Shown: positions 47,850 through 58,112 of the stretch, piece by piece
How the letters are laid out: every line of letters starts with the position of its first letter
Numbering within the stretch: position 1 is the stretch's first letter
Assembly: GCA_030068075.1 (NCBI GenBank)
Contig: CM057826.1
Coordinates: forward strand, 108,665,746 to 108,729,745
Source of the DNA: Paguma larvata
Taxonomy: Eukaryota > Chordata > Mammalia > Carnivora > Viverridae
Reading direction: 5' to 3'
Length of the DNA stretch: 64,000 nt
The notes under the pieces: generated by a model
Databases searched by the model: none
What the model was told of the DNA's origin: nothing
The model's input: only the letters and a program-made list of their open reading frames with translations
Translations under genes and position numbers: made by a program

Positions 47850-48050
47850 ATAGGTTTTTGTTTTGTTTTTTTTTTTAAAGAGAGCACAAGTGGGGGAGAA
47901 TAGCAGAGGGAGACAGAGAATCCCAAGCCCACTCCCAACACTAGCACTGACCCCAACACATGGCTCCATCCCACAACCCACCCTAGGATCATAACCTGAG
48001 TAGAAATCAAAAGAGTCAAACCCTCAACCAACTGAGCCACCCAGTGGCCT
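47850..48050 (-). mobile_element. SINEC-type SINE, diverged
   Basis: Reverse copy ending CTGAGCCACCCAGTGGCC. TSD CTGGCTTGGG / CTGGCCTGGG. Confidence 0.9.
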
Positions 48051-48567
48051 CTGGCCTGGGGTTTGGTTCTATCCTCATTGGCTAATTTTACTTTCATACT
48101 AAAGGTTCCCGTCTTTATTCCTCTATAACTCTCTAAATTTCATTTTTTCTTTCTTCTGCGCACTCTTGTTCTTTCCCAATTATTTTTCATTTCTGTTATT
48201 TTCCTACTATTCCTCCGTTTTTCATTTCTCAAGTGTCAGGAACTTTAAGCACAAAATCCATAGACTAATCTCAGTTCAAAACCAGAGAAAAAGTACAACA
48301 AACTTAAATGAATTCAGCTTCACACCTGTGCAAAAAGGCTGTGGGTGTATAAGACATGAATATAACCTGAAACCACATTTTAAGTTTTTGGCTAACCAAA
48401 ATTTTACCAGTAACTAACAAATAGCAATACAAACAATACCTTCTCTTCTACCTTTTAGCTTAACTCTAAAGTCCACTGGTAGTCAACATTAATCAAAGAG
48501 AACCAGTATATGAGAAAACCAAAACGGTTAATGCTCAAAGAGAATGAGTTAATTAAGTACAATTCAC

Positions 48568-48790
48568 ATGAAAGCAGTGTAGCACAGTGATTAAAAGTGT
48601 GGAGCCCAGGCAGACCTGAGCGTTAGACTCCTACCTAACTAACCCTGGTCCTGACCAAATAACTTTATCCCAGTTTCAATCTTCTTAAATCTTAATTTTC
48701 TCACTATAACAGCACTTTCTTCACAGAATTATTCTAAGATTAAGGTATACTATGTAAATATGTTTATTACACAGAATATGTGACCCTATC
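48568..48790 (+). repeat. MIR remnant
   Basis: AGTGTAGCACAGTGATTAAA, GTGTGGAGCCCAGGCAGACC and CACAGAATTATTCTAAGATT match the MIR consensus over most of its length. Confidence 0.85.
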
Positions 48791-49198
48791 ATCATCTATG
48801 TTAAATACTGTATTATTTTTTAGATCTATAATCTAGCCACAGGAAATAAAACAATGGAGTATGAGAGAAAGAGGCTCCAAAGAGGTACTTAGAGGGCAGG
48901 GGGAGCAGCCCAGCAACTGTTCAATTACTACTGCTATCTATTCAATGCCGAGAACATAATAAAATATTTATCAAGACGTTCAAGTAAGTAAATCTGTCCT
49001 TGAACAATTGCTGTAAGCAAAGTTCACCAACGTCACACTATTAAAAGATTAAAGTTAATTGTTAAAACCCTGACTCTAGAGTTATCTTTATCCTGAAACC
49101 ATGGCTTCGGGTAACATCAACAGGAATAATTTAAATGAAAATAATCATAAATAATGCTGTTCTTTTCTATGAAAAAAAAAGGTAATTTCCAGTTCACC

Positions 49199-49407
49199 TT
49201 TTTTTTCTTTTAAGGTTTTATTTTGAAAGAGTGAAAGCCTGTGTGCAAACAGGAGAGGGGCAGAGAGAGAGGAAGAGAGAGAATCCTAAGCAGGCCCTGT
49301 GCTTTAAGCACAGGAACACTGGGGCTCAATCCCACTAACCCTAAGATCATGACCTGAGCGAAATCAGGAATGGGATGCTTAACTGACTGAGCCACCCAAG
49401 CACCCTC
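49199..49407 (-). mobile_element. SINEC_Fc-type SINE
   Basis: Reverse copy ending GAGCCACCCAAGCACCC. Flanks TTCCAGTTCACC / TCCCAGTTTAAC are a likely TSD. Confidence 0.92.
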
Positions 49408-50571
49408 CCAGTTTAACTTTTTAATCTCATTTAAGATGCATATTCTAAGACAAATAACCTGAAAAGCCACTAAATTGATTAATAGATAAAACAGCAGGTT
49501 TTCTGAAGTAAAAAGGTGTGGAGAATTGTCTCACCACTTTTTTACATAAATGAAGATGGACGCTCAATTAAAAGTACTACACAGCACTGACAGAAAACAA
49601 ATAACCCACTCTATTTTAACAAAATTACTGAACTCTAATCTCAATTTTAGAACAGAAAATAAATGCTATATTTGGAAACTTACATTCTTTTAAACTCTAC
49701 TACCTCTTCTGCTCTAAAAGGATTCAATGGCAAAGCAAAAAACTGTTTTGAAATAAATGAGCTACTGACAAGTTGTAAGTCCATCTTGGCAAAATGTGCA
49801 AAATTACATTATTTTATCTCAGAAAGACAATTAAACTCTATTTTTAGCTACAGTGATATATACTCACTGATAGTAACTGTCTAAAAAATGTATTTTAATG
49901 ATTTTTTTAAAAAACCACTCCTATGCCTAGGACTGACTGAAAAACTCTATATGGTAACACTATTATTCAATTCTGAAAAATATAACAATTATTAAAACAG
50001 AATTCTCACTTGTCAAAAGATCTCTATTACAGCAAAAAACATTTCTAATTTTTTAAAAAAGTTTTGTTTACAAACTTAAGCCAGCCTAACTTTCCAAAAA
50101 GAAAATCCGTTATTTAAAAGAATTATGAACTATTATGAAACATCAAGATTAAAAACCAAGCCCTATTATAATGTAAACTGCCTAAAAATACTGTAACACA
50201 AAACTGCCTTTAGAATGCAACCTACACTCACATTAAGAAAGTAAACTGGCCAGAAAGACTGGTGAAACATTTCTTCCTACTTTTTTAACAATCAATGAAT
50301 CTATAAAAATTAAGATGAATACTGACCATAGAGTTTTGTTTTGTTTCACTTTAGGAACACAAAAATGTAAAATTTGGACTGTTTGGTCGGAAATATTCTT
50401 AAATCTTCACTCTGTCTTCATTACAATTTACTTAACAGTAGTTTATAGACTGTCCAGGAAACTGAAGCCATGTAGTATTATTCCAAGAAAAGGAAAGGCT
50501 TCCAACACAGAATAAACTTGACTCTCAATACAGTTTACAAATATTTGATTTGCTCACCATATAATACTTAC

Positions 50572-50657
50572 AAATTCCACCAGGACTGCACAAGAAGGTG
50601 TTGGGTTTTTCTCTGTAATCTTTATGTTTTCCAGTTTGTTTTTTTATTTTGTATCCT
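50572..50657 (-). other. Candidate alternative GPBP1 5' exon (unproven)
   Basis: Minus strand: acceptor ATATTATTTCAG, then 86 nt, then a strong donor GTAAGTAT. It lies in repeat-free sequence about 2.1 kb downstream of the inferred first exon. No protein homology recognised. It may be a chance splice-site pair. Confidence 0.2.
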
Positions 50658-51249
50658 CTGAAATAATATCCAAGTTCTTTGAAGATACTTAACCTATGAC
50701 TATTTGACATAGAGTTACTTCAAGTCAGCTACCCATACTTCTGTTTTAAAGTTTTCATATGGCTATCTCCAGAATTAGCCAAGTTCCTTGGATTTAAGAT
50801 TTTAAAGTCTTCTTTATTATTCCATGTACTTGTCACTGTTGTACTTGTCCACTCCAGATGAAATATCCAATTTATGAGCCAAAAAGCAAAAACAAAAAGA
50901 AAATTTCACATCTGAAGAGCATTCCTAAACATCAGCACATAGAGACACATAGCTATCTCAATACTACCATGCTGCTGGAAAACTGCAACATCTTAAATTT
51001 CCGCGTAAATAAAAGATAAAAGGAAAAAAACTCTGTATTCTTTCAATGTCTTCATTTAGAAAAGCTGTCCCATTGTGACATGAAAAGAGCTGAGGTCAAA
51101 AATTTCTAAAACTTTTAATAAAGGTAAAAATAAAATGCCATGAAACTTCAGCAATATTTAAACAGTAATTTGAAACTGCCAAAAACTACTTAGTACACAA
51201 ATCAAACATATCTTATAGTTTTGGCTGAAGAACACCAACTACAGGAGAA

Positions 51250-51269
51250 GGGGGGGTAGGGGTGGGGGG
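51250..51269 (+). other. G-rich run with possible quadruplex
   Basis: GGGGGGGTAGGGGTGGGGGG gives three long G-runs, the first or last long enough to supply a fourth. Plus strand, so C-rich in GPBP1 RNA. Confidence 0.35.
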
Positions 51270-52781
51270 AGAGGCAAAAATACCACCAGCTGAAATAATT
51301 TAACAAGTTATATAATCCGTTTGAACCAAAATACTGAAGAAATGCCTGGGTCTCTTTAAGTAGCTTGCAGAACTGTTCACTACTATTAATTCACTTCAGA
51401 GATGATTCTTGCCACTTTTAATAAACTTCTGGGGCAAAATTATCCAAAAACATTGTAATCCCAAAATGGCCACTTCAAATATCCGGGGCCTTTAACACAA
51501 AACCTAGAAGATGATCTTCATATATAATTCAATCACCTGTAAAAGTTATAAAAAAAAACTTAAATTACACACTGAATTTTAATTTTGAGCTAAAAATTAA
51601 CCCCCATCTTGAAGAGTCAACTTCTAGAGAAATTCACTTCTATGCAATTCTACTGGGATGTAAAAAAAAAAAAAAAAAGGTTCTGCCCAAGCAAGTAATC
51701 AAAAAAACTTTACTGTATTAAAAAGACTTTAGAGTAAAAGGTGATGATGATGTTACAAAAGACAAGGAGTGATTTCAACTGGGAAGGGGGTGCAAATATA
51801 ATACAGGAGGATTATATAAACAAACCTCCACGCACTTTTTTAGTAAAAATTAAAACCATGAAACTTCCACACGGTCTTATAAAAGACCTTCCACACTTTG
51901 AACTCGCTACCCAAGAAAAAAACAGGCAGGTGTGGTGCCATGGGGCATTAGTAAATCCAACTTATGAGAATAAGGGATATAAAGAAAAAGACGCTCCCTG
52001 CAAACTAGAATGTCTAAATGAAAAGCCACAATTTCCCCATTAAGGGTAGAAAAGTAGATGGGTTAGAAACCGGGTGTGAACATTCCTTAAATTAGCCTGA
52101 GGGTGAGACTTGCCTGGCTTCCGAGGGCAACTGTGGGAGAAAGGAATCGGTCCCCATATCCTTGAATTAAGGAAAACAGGTTTCTCCCAATACTGAGGGG
52201 GTGGTAGGTACCAAATCCTTCTCGTAAATCCCGTTAAGAGTGGTAATCTCCAGAAACAAAATAGGTCCCTTCAGGCCCCACCGGACTCGGGGGGACATGG
52301 TAGCACTCGACTCAGTACACAGCTAGTGCCAGACCCGGGAGAGGCGGAGAGCGAGCGCGCTACTGAAGAAAACAACCGAAGGCCACAACTCGGCCTCGAC
52401 TCCCTCAGCTCTCTAAGAGGAGCAGTAGTGCCAAAGGAGGCGGGCGTGTGCGAGAGGCCGGAGGAAGGAAGACCGAGCACGGAGGGCGTCGGACCCGTTC
52501 TGAGCCTCCGCCAAACATCCCCCCAGCCACCAAGCCTAAACCACCCACCCCCTCGCCACAACTGCCACCCCCGCTTCACGGGGCCTTGTAAATACATAGA
52601 GGCCTCTCGACGCCGTCCTTCCGTCTCCCTCCTTGCTCTCCGCCACCCCCCACACAGCGTCCGCGGGCAGCCTCACACCTCGCGCCGCCAACGCCGCTCC
52701 CGACCCCTCAAACCCCAACGCCGACACGGGAACCCCCTTCCTCCCCCAGACCCCAGCGCTGAGCACGGAGGACGGTGTTAC

Positions 52782-52915
52782 CTTCTGCCACACCAGAGGT
52801 GCCCCTGGCCTGGGGGTGCCGCTGCGCTCGATCCCGGGAGGAGGTTTTCGGTACTTTGAATAATCCCCTTTTGCCGCTTTTCCCTCCCCCACAACCAGTC
52901 TCAGTCCCAAAATGG
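52782..52915 (-). other. GPBP1: Probable non-coding first exon of GPBP1 (start approximate)
   Basis: Inferred. The minus strand of the CpG island holds the donor CAGAAG|GTAACA at 52780-52782, the best candidate I found for splicing to the coding exon at 22321. The transcription start is not visible in sequence; I place it near the GC-rich block around 52900-52960. No TATA box is seen. An alternative is a longer 5' exon running through the island towards 52300 or beyond, since the GC-rich sequence continues there. A first exon here implies a first intron of about 30.5 kb. Confidence 0.45.
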
Positions 52916-52919
52916 CGCC
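52909..52919 (+). promoter_or_regulatory. YY1-like AAAATGGCGCC
   Basis: Close to the YY1 promoter consensus AANATGGCGGC, in plus orientation. In many promoters this motif lies just downstream of the start on the sense strand, so its orientation here would fit a plus-strand transcript or a start very close by. Confidence 0.45.
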
Positions 52920-52947
52920 GACCCGATCCGCAATGTTCTGGGTCAAG

Positions 52948-52957
52948 TCTCGCGAGA
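52948..52957. promoter_or_regulatory. TCTCGCGAGA palindromic promoter motif
   Basis: Exact 10-bp palindrome inside the CpG island, close to the likely GPBP1 start. It is a known core-promoter motif of TATA-less and bidirectional housekeeping promoters. Confidence 0.75.
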
Positions 52958-53211
52958 TCGTGGAAGGTGGCGAGGCGGGGAAGGAACTAGAGGGGTTGAA
53001 GAGAAGGGAGGGAAAAGGCGGGGCGAGGAGAAGGAGGAGGGAGAAAGGGTGTGGAAGAAGCGGTGCGAACGAACCTACTGGGCGGGGCAGCAGGAGGAGC
53101 GCCTCCACCAGAGAACCTTCTGGCCCAAGCAACCGCTCACGCCCCGGCCGAAGAAGCTCCGCCCTCTACGTCGGGCGGCTGGGGGGAGGGGAATAGGGCG
53201 TGGTTACGTCT

Positions 53212-53222
53212 GGGGGCGGGGC
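53212..53222 (+). promoter_or_regulatory. Sp1/KLF GC box
   Basis: GGGGGCGGGGC within the CpG island, matching the Sp1 consensus. Confidence 0.6.
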
Positions 53223-53274
53223 GTCGAGGAAGCCCCGGAGGTAGGGGCGCGTGGGGGGCGGTGGCTTCGCGCAG

Positions 53275-53282
53275 TGACGTCA
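53275..53282. promoter_or_regulatory. Full-site CRE TGACGTCA
   Basis: Exact palindromic CREB/ATF consensus within the CpG island, about 0.36 kb upstream of the inferred GPBP1 start. A half-site (TGACGT) follows near 53315-53320. Confidence 0.7.
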
Positions 53283-53706
53283 AGAGCAGCTGGAGTCGGG
53301 GATTACCCCCTGCTGCTGACGTGAGGACGGTGAACAATCGGGAACGTTCGGTGGAAGGGGGAATTCCCCGCCGCTCCCCGAGGAGCCCCTCCTCCCGCCC
53401 CTCCCCCGCCCGCGTCCGCCCCGTAGCCAGGGATGGTGGGGCAGCCTAGAGGATGAGAGAAGGAGGGTGAGAGAAGAAGGCTGAGCCGGGAAGCGGCCAC
53501 GCGAGCTGGAGTGGCGCTCGCAACAGCGTCTTCCCGAGCTAGACGCTCCGAGGAGCCGCGGCGCGCGCCCCTCGCCGGGTATTGCGCTGGGGCCTGGGCG
53601 GAAGGGAGATCACATGCTCGCCTATACACAGCCTTGCGCGGGCGGAACGCTGGCGGTGCCGGCACAGGGTTAATTGGGAGCCCTGAAGCAATGGATCCAT
53701 CATCGT

Positions 53707-53714
53707 ATGCAAAT
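53707..53714 (+). promoter_or_regulatory. Octamer ATGCAAAT
   Basis: Exact POU/Oct octamer at the edge of the CpG island. One 8-mer has modest weight alone; its place next to a promoter makes it worth recording. Confidence 0.4.
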
Positions 53715-54159
53715 TTGAGTGTGTCAGACAGACATAAACAGTTTGTACCGGAATCCAGTGGCTGAGGAGAGGGGACTACCTCCGTGGGTTCTAAGCTCAG
53801 ATCCTCAAAGGGTAAAAATGGCTACTAGATGTAATCGTGCTAATAATCATCTTTCTTCCTGCTAAATCTACATGAGGTGTGAATTATTTCAACACTGTTT
53901 CTCGCCGACACACCCCACACAATTTTTTTAATGAATTTGATGGTATTCACAGTTATCTAATTGCGACACTTTTTCGCTTTTAATAGGAGTCTTACTTTGA
54001 AACCTGTACAGTTGCTTTCTAAGAGGAATAAAAGTAGTCACATGTGCTTAAGGGAAAATGTTGGAGGAGGTGTCTCAACCAGAGAAAATCCAGTAAATAA
54101 AAAGTCCTTGGCTCTCCAGACCCAGCCTTCGTACACAGAAACTGTATGATCCTTTTATA

Positions 54160-54179
54160 TGCATTATGGGATTTGTAGT
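54160..54179 (-). promoter_or_regulatory. ZNF143/THAP11-like (SBS) site
   Basis: On the minus strand it reads ACTACAAATCCCATAATGCA, close to the ACTACAATTCCCAGAATGC-type consensus bound by ZNF143/THAP11. It lies about 0.5 kb outside the CpG island in non-repetitive sequence, upstream of GPBP1. Confidence 0.65.
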
Positions 54180-54309
54180 TTAGTGGATTGCTTTTAAAAG
54201 CACCCTGAAAGAATGTAAACTCAAAAATGACACCTCCCAACTTTTTAATTTATTCTGCATCGAGGAATAGACACTTTGGGCGATTAATACCTCGCCGAGA
54301 GCAAAGAAA

Positions 54310-54465
54310 AGAGCATTAACAAATGCTGGATGCCTTATCTGTGCCAGGCACTTTGTCTTTATACCAATTTATGAAATGGGTGTTGTTTGCCGCGTTTTGC
54401 AGTTGAGGGAAACTGGTTGTGGTTAAGTAATGTACTTAAGGTTGTGCTACATGGAAGCTGAGCGC
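54310..54465 (-). repeat. MIR remnant
   Basis: ATCTGTGCCAGGCACTTTGT, TTTTGCAGTTGAGGGAAACT and TTAAGTAATGTACTTAAGGT match reverse MIR. Confidence 0.8.
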
Positions 54466-54617
54466 CACCAGCTTGGCTGTACATCTTAAACTGGCTAAAG
54501 CCTTAATCCACTTTCTTTACACCACGCTACACTGCTTCAGTATAAGTAATTTATGTATTAGGACAGGACCTGATTCTGTTTCTGTTTCTCAGCATGATGT
54601 CAATTCAAGAAACAAAA

Positions 54618-54830
54618 GGGGGACACCCGAGTGGCTCAGTCGTTACATATGGACTCTTGAATTCCGCTCAGGCAAAGATCTCATAGTTTGTGAGTTCGAG
54701 GCACTAGTGGGTCTCCATGCCGACAGCGTGGAGCCAGGTTGGGATTCTATCTCTATATCTCTGTCTCTATATCACTCTCTCTCTGCCTCCCCCGCTTCTC
54801 ACTGTCTCTCAAAACAAATAAACTTTTAAA
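54618..54830 (+). mobile_element. SINEC-type SINE
   Basis: GGGGGACACCCGAGTGGCTC head, tail CAAAACAAATAAACTTTTAA. Confidence 0.91.
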
Positions 54831-55112
54831 AAAAGACCCAAAAGAAGAAATTGATAATAGAACACCCACAAATTAACTGTCCTATATGGCAAAAGACAAA
54901 GTTGAAAAATAAAATGGAGAAACAATTGTAGCATTTACGACAAACTGCTTATTTAATTATACATACATAGTCCCTATCCTTAATATCTTGTTATATTTAC
55001 ATTATCAAGAGTGTTACAAATCATGAAATAGAACTATACTAACTTTTAGAAAGTCAAAAAACAAAAACAAGCTAGTAGTGTAAGTGTCAGAGATTATAAG
55101 AAAAGATGTTCC

Positions 55113-55333
55113 GGAGCACCTGGGTGGCTCAGTGGGTTAAGGGTCTGACTTTGGCTCAGGTCATGATCTCAGGGTTGGTGGGTTTGAGCCCTAGTTCTGG
55201 CTCTGTGCTTACAGCTCAGAGTCTGGAGCCTGCATCTGATTCTGTGTCTCCCTTTCTTTCTGCACCTCCCCCACTCGCACTCTGTGTCTCTCTTTCTCTC
55301 AAAAATAAATAAATGTTAAAAAAAAATTATTTA
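55113..55333 (+). mobile_element. SINEC_Fc-type SINE
   Basis: GGAGCACCTGGGTGGCTCAG head. TSD AAGAAAAGATGTTCC / AAGAAAAGATATTCT. Confidence 0.93.
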
Positions 55334-55354
55334 AAGAAAAGATATTCTACCTCA

Positions 55355-55415
55355 GAATACTTAGAATACATTAGATACAGAATACTAGAATACATTAGAA
55401 TACAGAATACTAGAA
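55355..55415 (+). repeat. Imperfect tandem AGAATAC-type repeat
   Basis: Repeated AGAATAC, TAGAATACATTAGA and ACAGAATACTAGA units in about 60 bp. Confidence 0.7.
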
Positions 55416-55644
55416 GTCATTAAAAAAATGAGACTGAAACTAACAATGAGATTCTACTTTTCACCTATTAGATTGGCAATGATTTTAAAAGAATAAAACC
55501 TAGAAAAGGGTATAAGGGATAGATAACCATAATTGCATCAACCATATCAAGAATCAAAATCTATACAGCATTTCCGGAAGATAATTTGACTCTCACTTAA
55601 AAATTCTTTAAGAAAAAAAAAATTCTTTAAGATACCCTTTGCCC

Positions 55645-55783
55645 TGAGGCCCTGCATCAGCTCTGTGCTGACAGCTCAGAGCCGGAGCCTGCTTCAGATT
55701 CTGTGTCTCCCTCTCTCTCTGCCCATCCCCAGCTCGCGCTCTGGCTCTCATTCTCTCTCAAAAATGAATAAACATTAAAAAGA
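55645..55783 (+). mobile_element. SINEC_Fc-type SINE, 5'-truncated
   Basis: Only the body and tail remain, from CCTGCATCAGCTCTGTGCTG to AAAAATGAATAAACATTAAA. Confidence 0.9.
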
Positions 55784-55791
55784 GTTTTTTT

Positions 55792-56031
55792 ATTTTTTTT
55801 TATTTTTTTTTTTTAAATTTTTTTTAACGTTTATTTATTTTTGAGAGACATAGAGATAGAGCATGAGCAGGGGAAGGGCAGAGAGAGAGGGAGACACAGA
55901 ATCCGAAGCAGGCTCCAGGCTCTGATGAGCCATCGGCACAGAGCCCAATGTGGGGCTCGAACTCACAGACTGTGAGATCGTGACCTGAGCCGAAGTCGGC
56001 CGCTCAACCGACTGAGCCACCCAGGCGCCCC
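55792..56031 (-). mobile_element. SINEC_Fc-type SINE, young-looking subgroup, inserted in a SINE tail
   Basis: Near-consensus reverse copy ending GAGCCACCCAGGCGCCCC, with TCTGATGAGCCATCGGCAC. TSD TAAAAAGAGTTTTTTTA lies in the tail of the preceding forward SINE. Confidence 0.94.
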
Positions 56032-56266
56032 TAAAAAGAGTTTTTTTAAAAAGATACACTTTGCCCAGCTATTCTACATCTTAGATTCAATTTTAATAAA
56101 ATAATGGGAAATGTGTCCAACAATTTATAAAGATATTCAGTGATAAATTGCTAATAACTACAAAAAAATTGTAAACCTAAAGTCCTATAAACAAAGAGAC
56201 TGAGTAAATAAATTATGATAAAGCACAACCATATAGAATACGAAGCCATTAAAAAGGATGACGTAG

Positions 56267-56370
56267 GGCCACCTGAATGGCTCACTCAGCAGAGCGTGCA
56301 ACTCTTGATTTTTGAGTCATGAATTCAAGCCCCACGTTGGGTGTAGAGATTACTTAAAAATAAACAAACA
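56267..56370 (+). mobile_element. Older short CAN-SINE
   Basis: GGCCACCTGAATGGCTCACT head, ending GGGTGTAGAGATTACTTAAA, without the CT-rich body. Confidence 0.85.
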
Positions 56371-56399
56371 TGATGTACTTCTTTGTGGAAAAAAAAAGT

Positions 56400-56596
56400 G
56401 GGGGGTACCTGGGGGGCTCAGTAGCTTAGGCGTCTGACTCTTGATAATCAGCTCAGGTTATGATCTCATGGTAGTGAGATCAAGCCCTGAGTTGGGCTCA
56501 GAGTTCAGGGTGGAGTCTGCTTGGGATTCTCTCTTTATCTCTCTCTCTCTCTGTCTCTCTGCCCCTCTCCACCCAAAATAAATAAATAAACATTTT
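56400..56596 (+). mobile_element. SINEC-type SINE
   Basis: GGGGGTACCTGGGGGGCTCA head, CT-rich body, tail AAAATAAATAAATAAACA. Confidence 0.9.
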
Positions 56597-56684
56597 TTAA
56601 TGGTCATATGAAATTTCACAGCCTACCATCCAAAAAAATTTTTTCTTCACAACATACCAATAACAAAGTAAAACATAGTAATAA

Positions 56685-56776
56685 AAAAAGAGAAGGAAGG
56701 AAGGAAGGAAGGAAGGAAGGGAGGGAGGAAGGAAGGAAAGAAAGAAAGAAAGAAAGAAAGGGGAAGAAAGAAAAGG
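56685..56776 (+). repeat. (GGAA)n/(GAAA)n microsatellite
   Basis: GGAA units followed by GAAA units, all purine. Likely length-variable. Confidence 0.9.
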
Positions 56777-56963
56777 TAGATTATAAAACTAACTGATGTC
56801 CCATTTTTGGTCAATTAATGTATCAAATGAGAAAATCTGAATATTACAAAACTGTTGACTGTGTTTTGTTCTAGACAGCAGAATAATAGAGGATCTTTAT
56901 TTTATTCTTTAGACTTGATAAGAGGCTATGTTACTTTTCTAATTATTTTTTATAAAGCAAATT

Positions 56964-57163
56964 AGGGCATCTGGTGGCTCAGTTGGTTAAGCTTCTGACT
57001 TCAGCTCAGGTCATGATCTTACAGTTCATGGGTTTGAGCTCCACATTGGGCTCTGTAGTGCTAACCCAGAGCCTGGAGCCTGTTTCAGATTATGTGTCTC
57101 CTTCTCTCTCTGTCCATCTCTCTGTCTCTCTCTCTCAAAAATAAACATTAAAAAAAAGTTTTT
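56964..57163 (+). mobile_element. SINEC_Fc-type SINE
   Basis: AGGGCATCTGGTGGCTCAGT head. TSD AAAGCAAATT / AAAGCCAATT. Confidence 0.92.
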
Positions 57164-57369
57164 TTTAAAGCCAATTGAACAATTAAATACAAGAACCTGT
57201 CTGCAACCAGCATGTTTTCCATTATTTGTTTTACTCATTTACTGAAAACTAAAGAAAAGATTTATCACATAATTAGTTATTCATAAACATAACACTATAG
57301 TAGTTCAGGAGAACATTTCCTTAGCCATATGAAAAGCAGGTTAATTAAATAAATTAGTTTGATAATTCT

Positions 57370-57450
57370 CTCAATGATTTTATAGATATCACCCACAAAG
57401 AGATTAAATAACTTGCTCCAAAATAAAGTTAGCCCAAATATACAGTGATG
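57370..57450 (-). repeat. MIR remnant
   Basis: ATAGATATCACCCACAAAGA and GATTAAATAACTTGCTCCAA fit a reverse MIR. Confidence 0.45.
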
Positions 57451-57679
57451 TATAAACAAAGGTATTCATTTCGAACTTATTTGTAACAGAGAAAACTAGG
57501 AAACCTGATATCTACCAACAGAATACTAGTTAAAAAACTAAGGTACAAGGGTGTCTGGGTATCTCAGTCAGTTAAGTATCCAGCTCCTGATTTCAGCTCA
57601 GATTGTGCATGATCTCCTGGTCATTCATGAGATCAAGCCCCACATCAGGCATGGAGCCTGTTTAAGATTCTCTCTCTCG

Positions 57680-57874
57680 TTGGGGTGCCTGGGTGGCTTA
57701 GTCAGTTAAGCATCCGACTTCAGGTCAGGTCATAATCTACAGTTCATGGGTTCGAGCCCCATGTCAGGCTCTGCGCTGACAGCTCAGAGTCTGGAGCCTG
57801 CTTGGGATTCTATGTCTCCCTCTCCCTACCCCCCCCCCAACTCATTCTGTGTCTCTCAAAAATGAATAAACATT
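57680..57874 (+). mobile_element. SINEC_Fc-type SINE, inner copy 1
   Basis: TGGGGTGCCTGGGTGGCTTA head, ending AAAATGAATAAACATTA, which is also the left TSD of the next copy. Confidence 0.9.
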
Positions 57875-58087
57875 AGGGGCCCCTGGGTGGCTTAGTCGGT
57901 TGAGCGGCCGACTTCAACTCAGGTCATGATCTCGCGTTCTGTGGGTTCGAGCCCGTGTTGGGTTCTGTGCTGACAGCTCAGAGCCTGGAGCCTGTTTCAG
58001 ATTCTGTGTCTCCCTCTCTGCCCTTCCTTTGCTCATGTGCTGTCTCTCTGTCTGTCAAAAATAAATAAACATTAAAAAAAATTTTTT
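57875..58087 (+). mobile_element. SINEC_Fc-type SINE, inner copy 2
   Basis: GGGGCCCCTGGGTGGCTTAG head. Exact TSD AAAATGAATAAACATTA at 57858-57874 and 58088-58104, taken from the tail of copy 1. Confidence 0.93.
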
Positions 58088-58112
58088 AAAAATGAATAAA
58101 CATTAAAAAATA

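Larger units (their letters stand above)
22322..52781 (-). other. GPBP1 first intron, about 30.5 kb (extent depends on the first exon)
   Basis: Bounded by the acceptor at 22322-22323 and the inferred donor at 52780-52781. Contents: SINEs, three L1 3' fragments, two LTRs, MLT1-like, MIR and hAT remnants and a large purine tract. Stretches without recognised features include 22680-23180, 23390-23935, 24430-25200, 26120-27200, 28375-29575, 30050-30965, 32410-33300, 34505-35510, 37430-38640, 39500-40028, 42030-42487, 46330-47200 and 49410-52300. Confidence 0.6.
52310..53680. promoter_or_regulatory. CpG island, GPBP1 promoter, probably divergent
   Basis: Sharp rise in G+C and CpG against AT-rich, CpG-poor flanks. 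It contains GGCGCC, CGCG clusters, Sp1-type GGGGGCGGGGC (53212-53222), a TCTCGCGAGA palindrome (52948-52957), and a full CRE TGACGTCA (53275-53282). No TATA box is evident. This is the usual architecture of a broad housekeeping promoter. It sits upstream of GPBP1 on the minus strand. Many such islands also fire on the other strand, but a plus-strand transcript is not shown by sequence alone. Confidence 0.9.

Noticed and set aside
51741..52043. 100-codon plus-strand ORF
   Set aside because: Antisense to the GPBP1 5' region; no recognised protein and no splice or promoter evidence.
52326..53665. Several ORFs of 90-198 codons on both strands in the CpG island
   Set aside because: GC-rich sequence has few stop codons. 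The frames overlap on both strands and show no recognised domain.
53511..53765. 84-codon plus-strand ORF beside the promoter, ending in QFVPESSG
   Set aside because: No family recognised and the first half is GC-rich composition. It could be part of a divergent transcript, but coding is unsupported.
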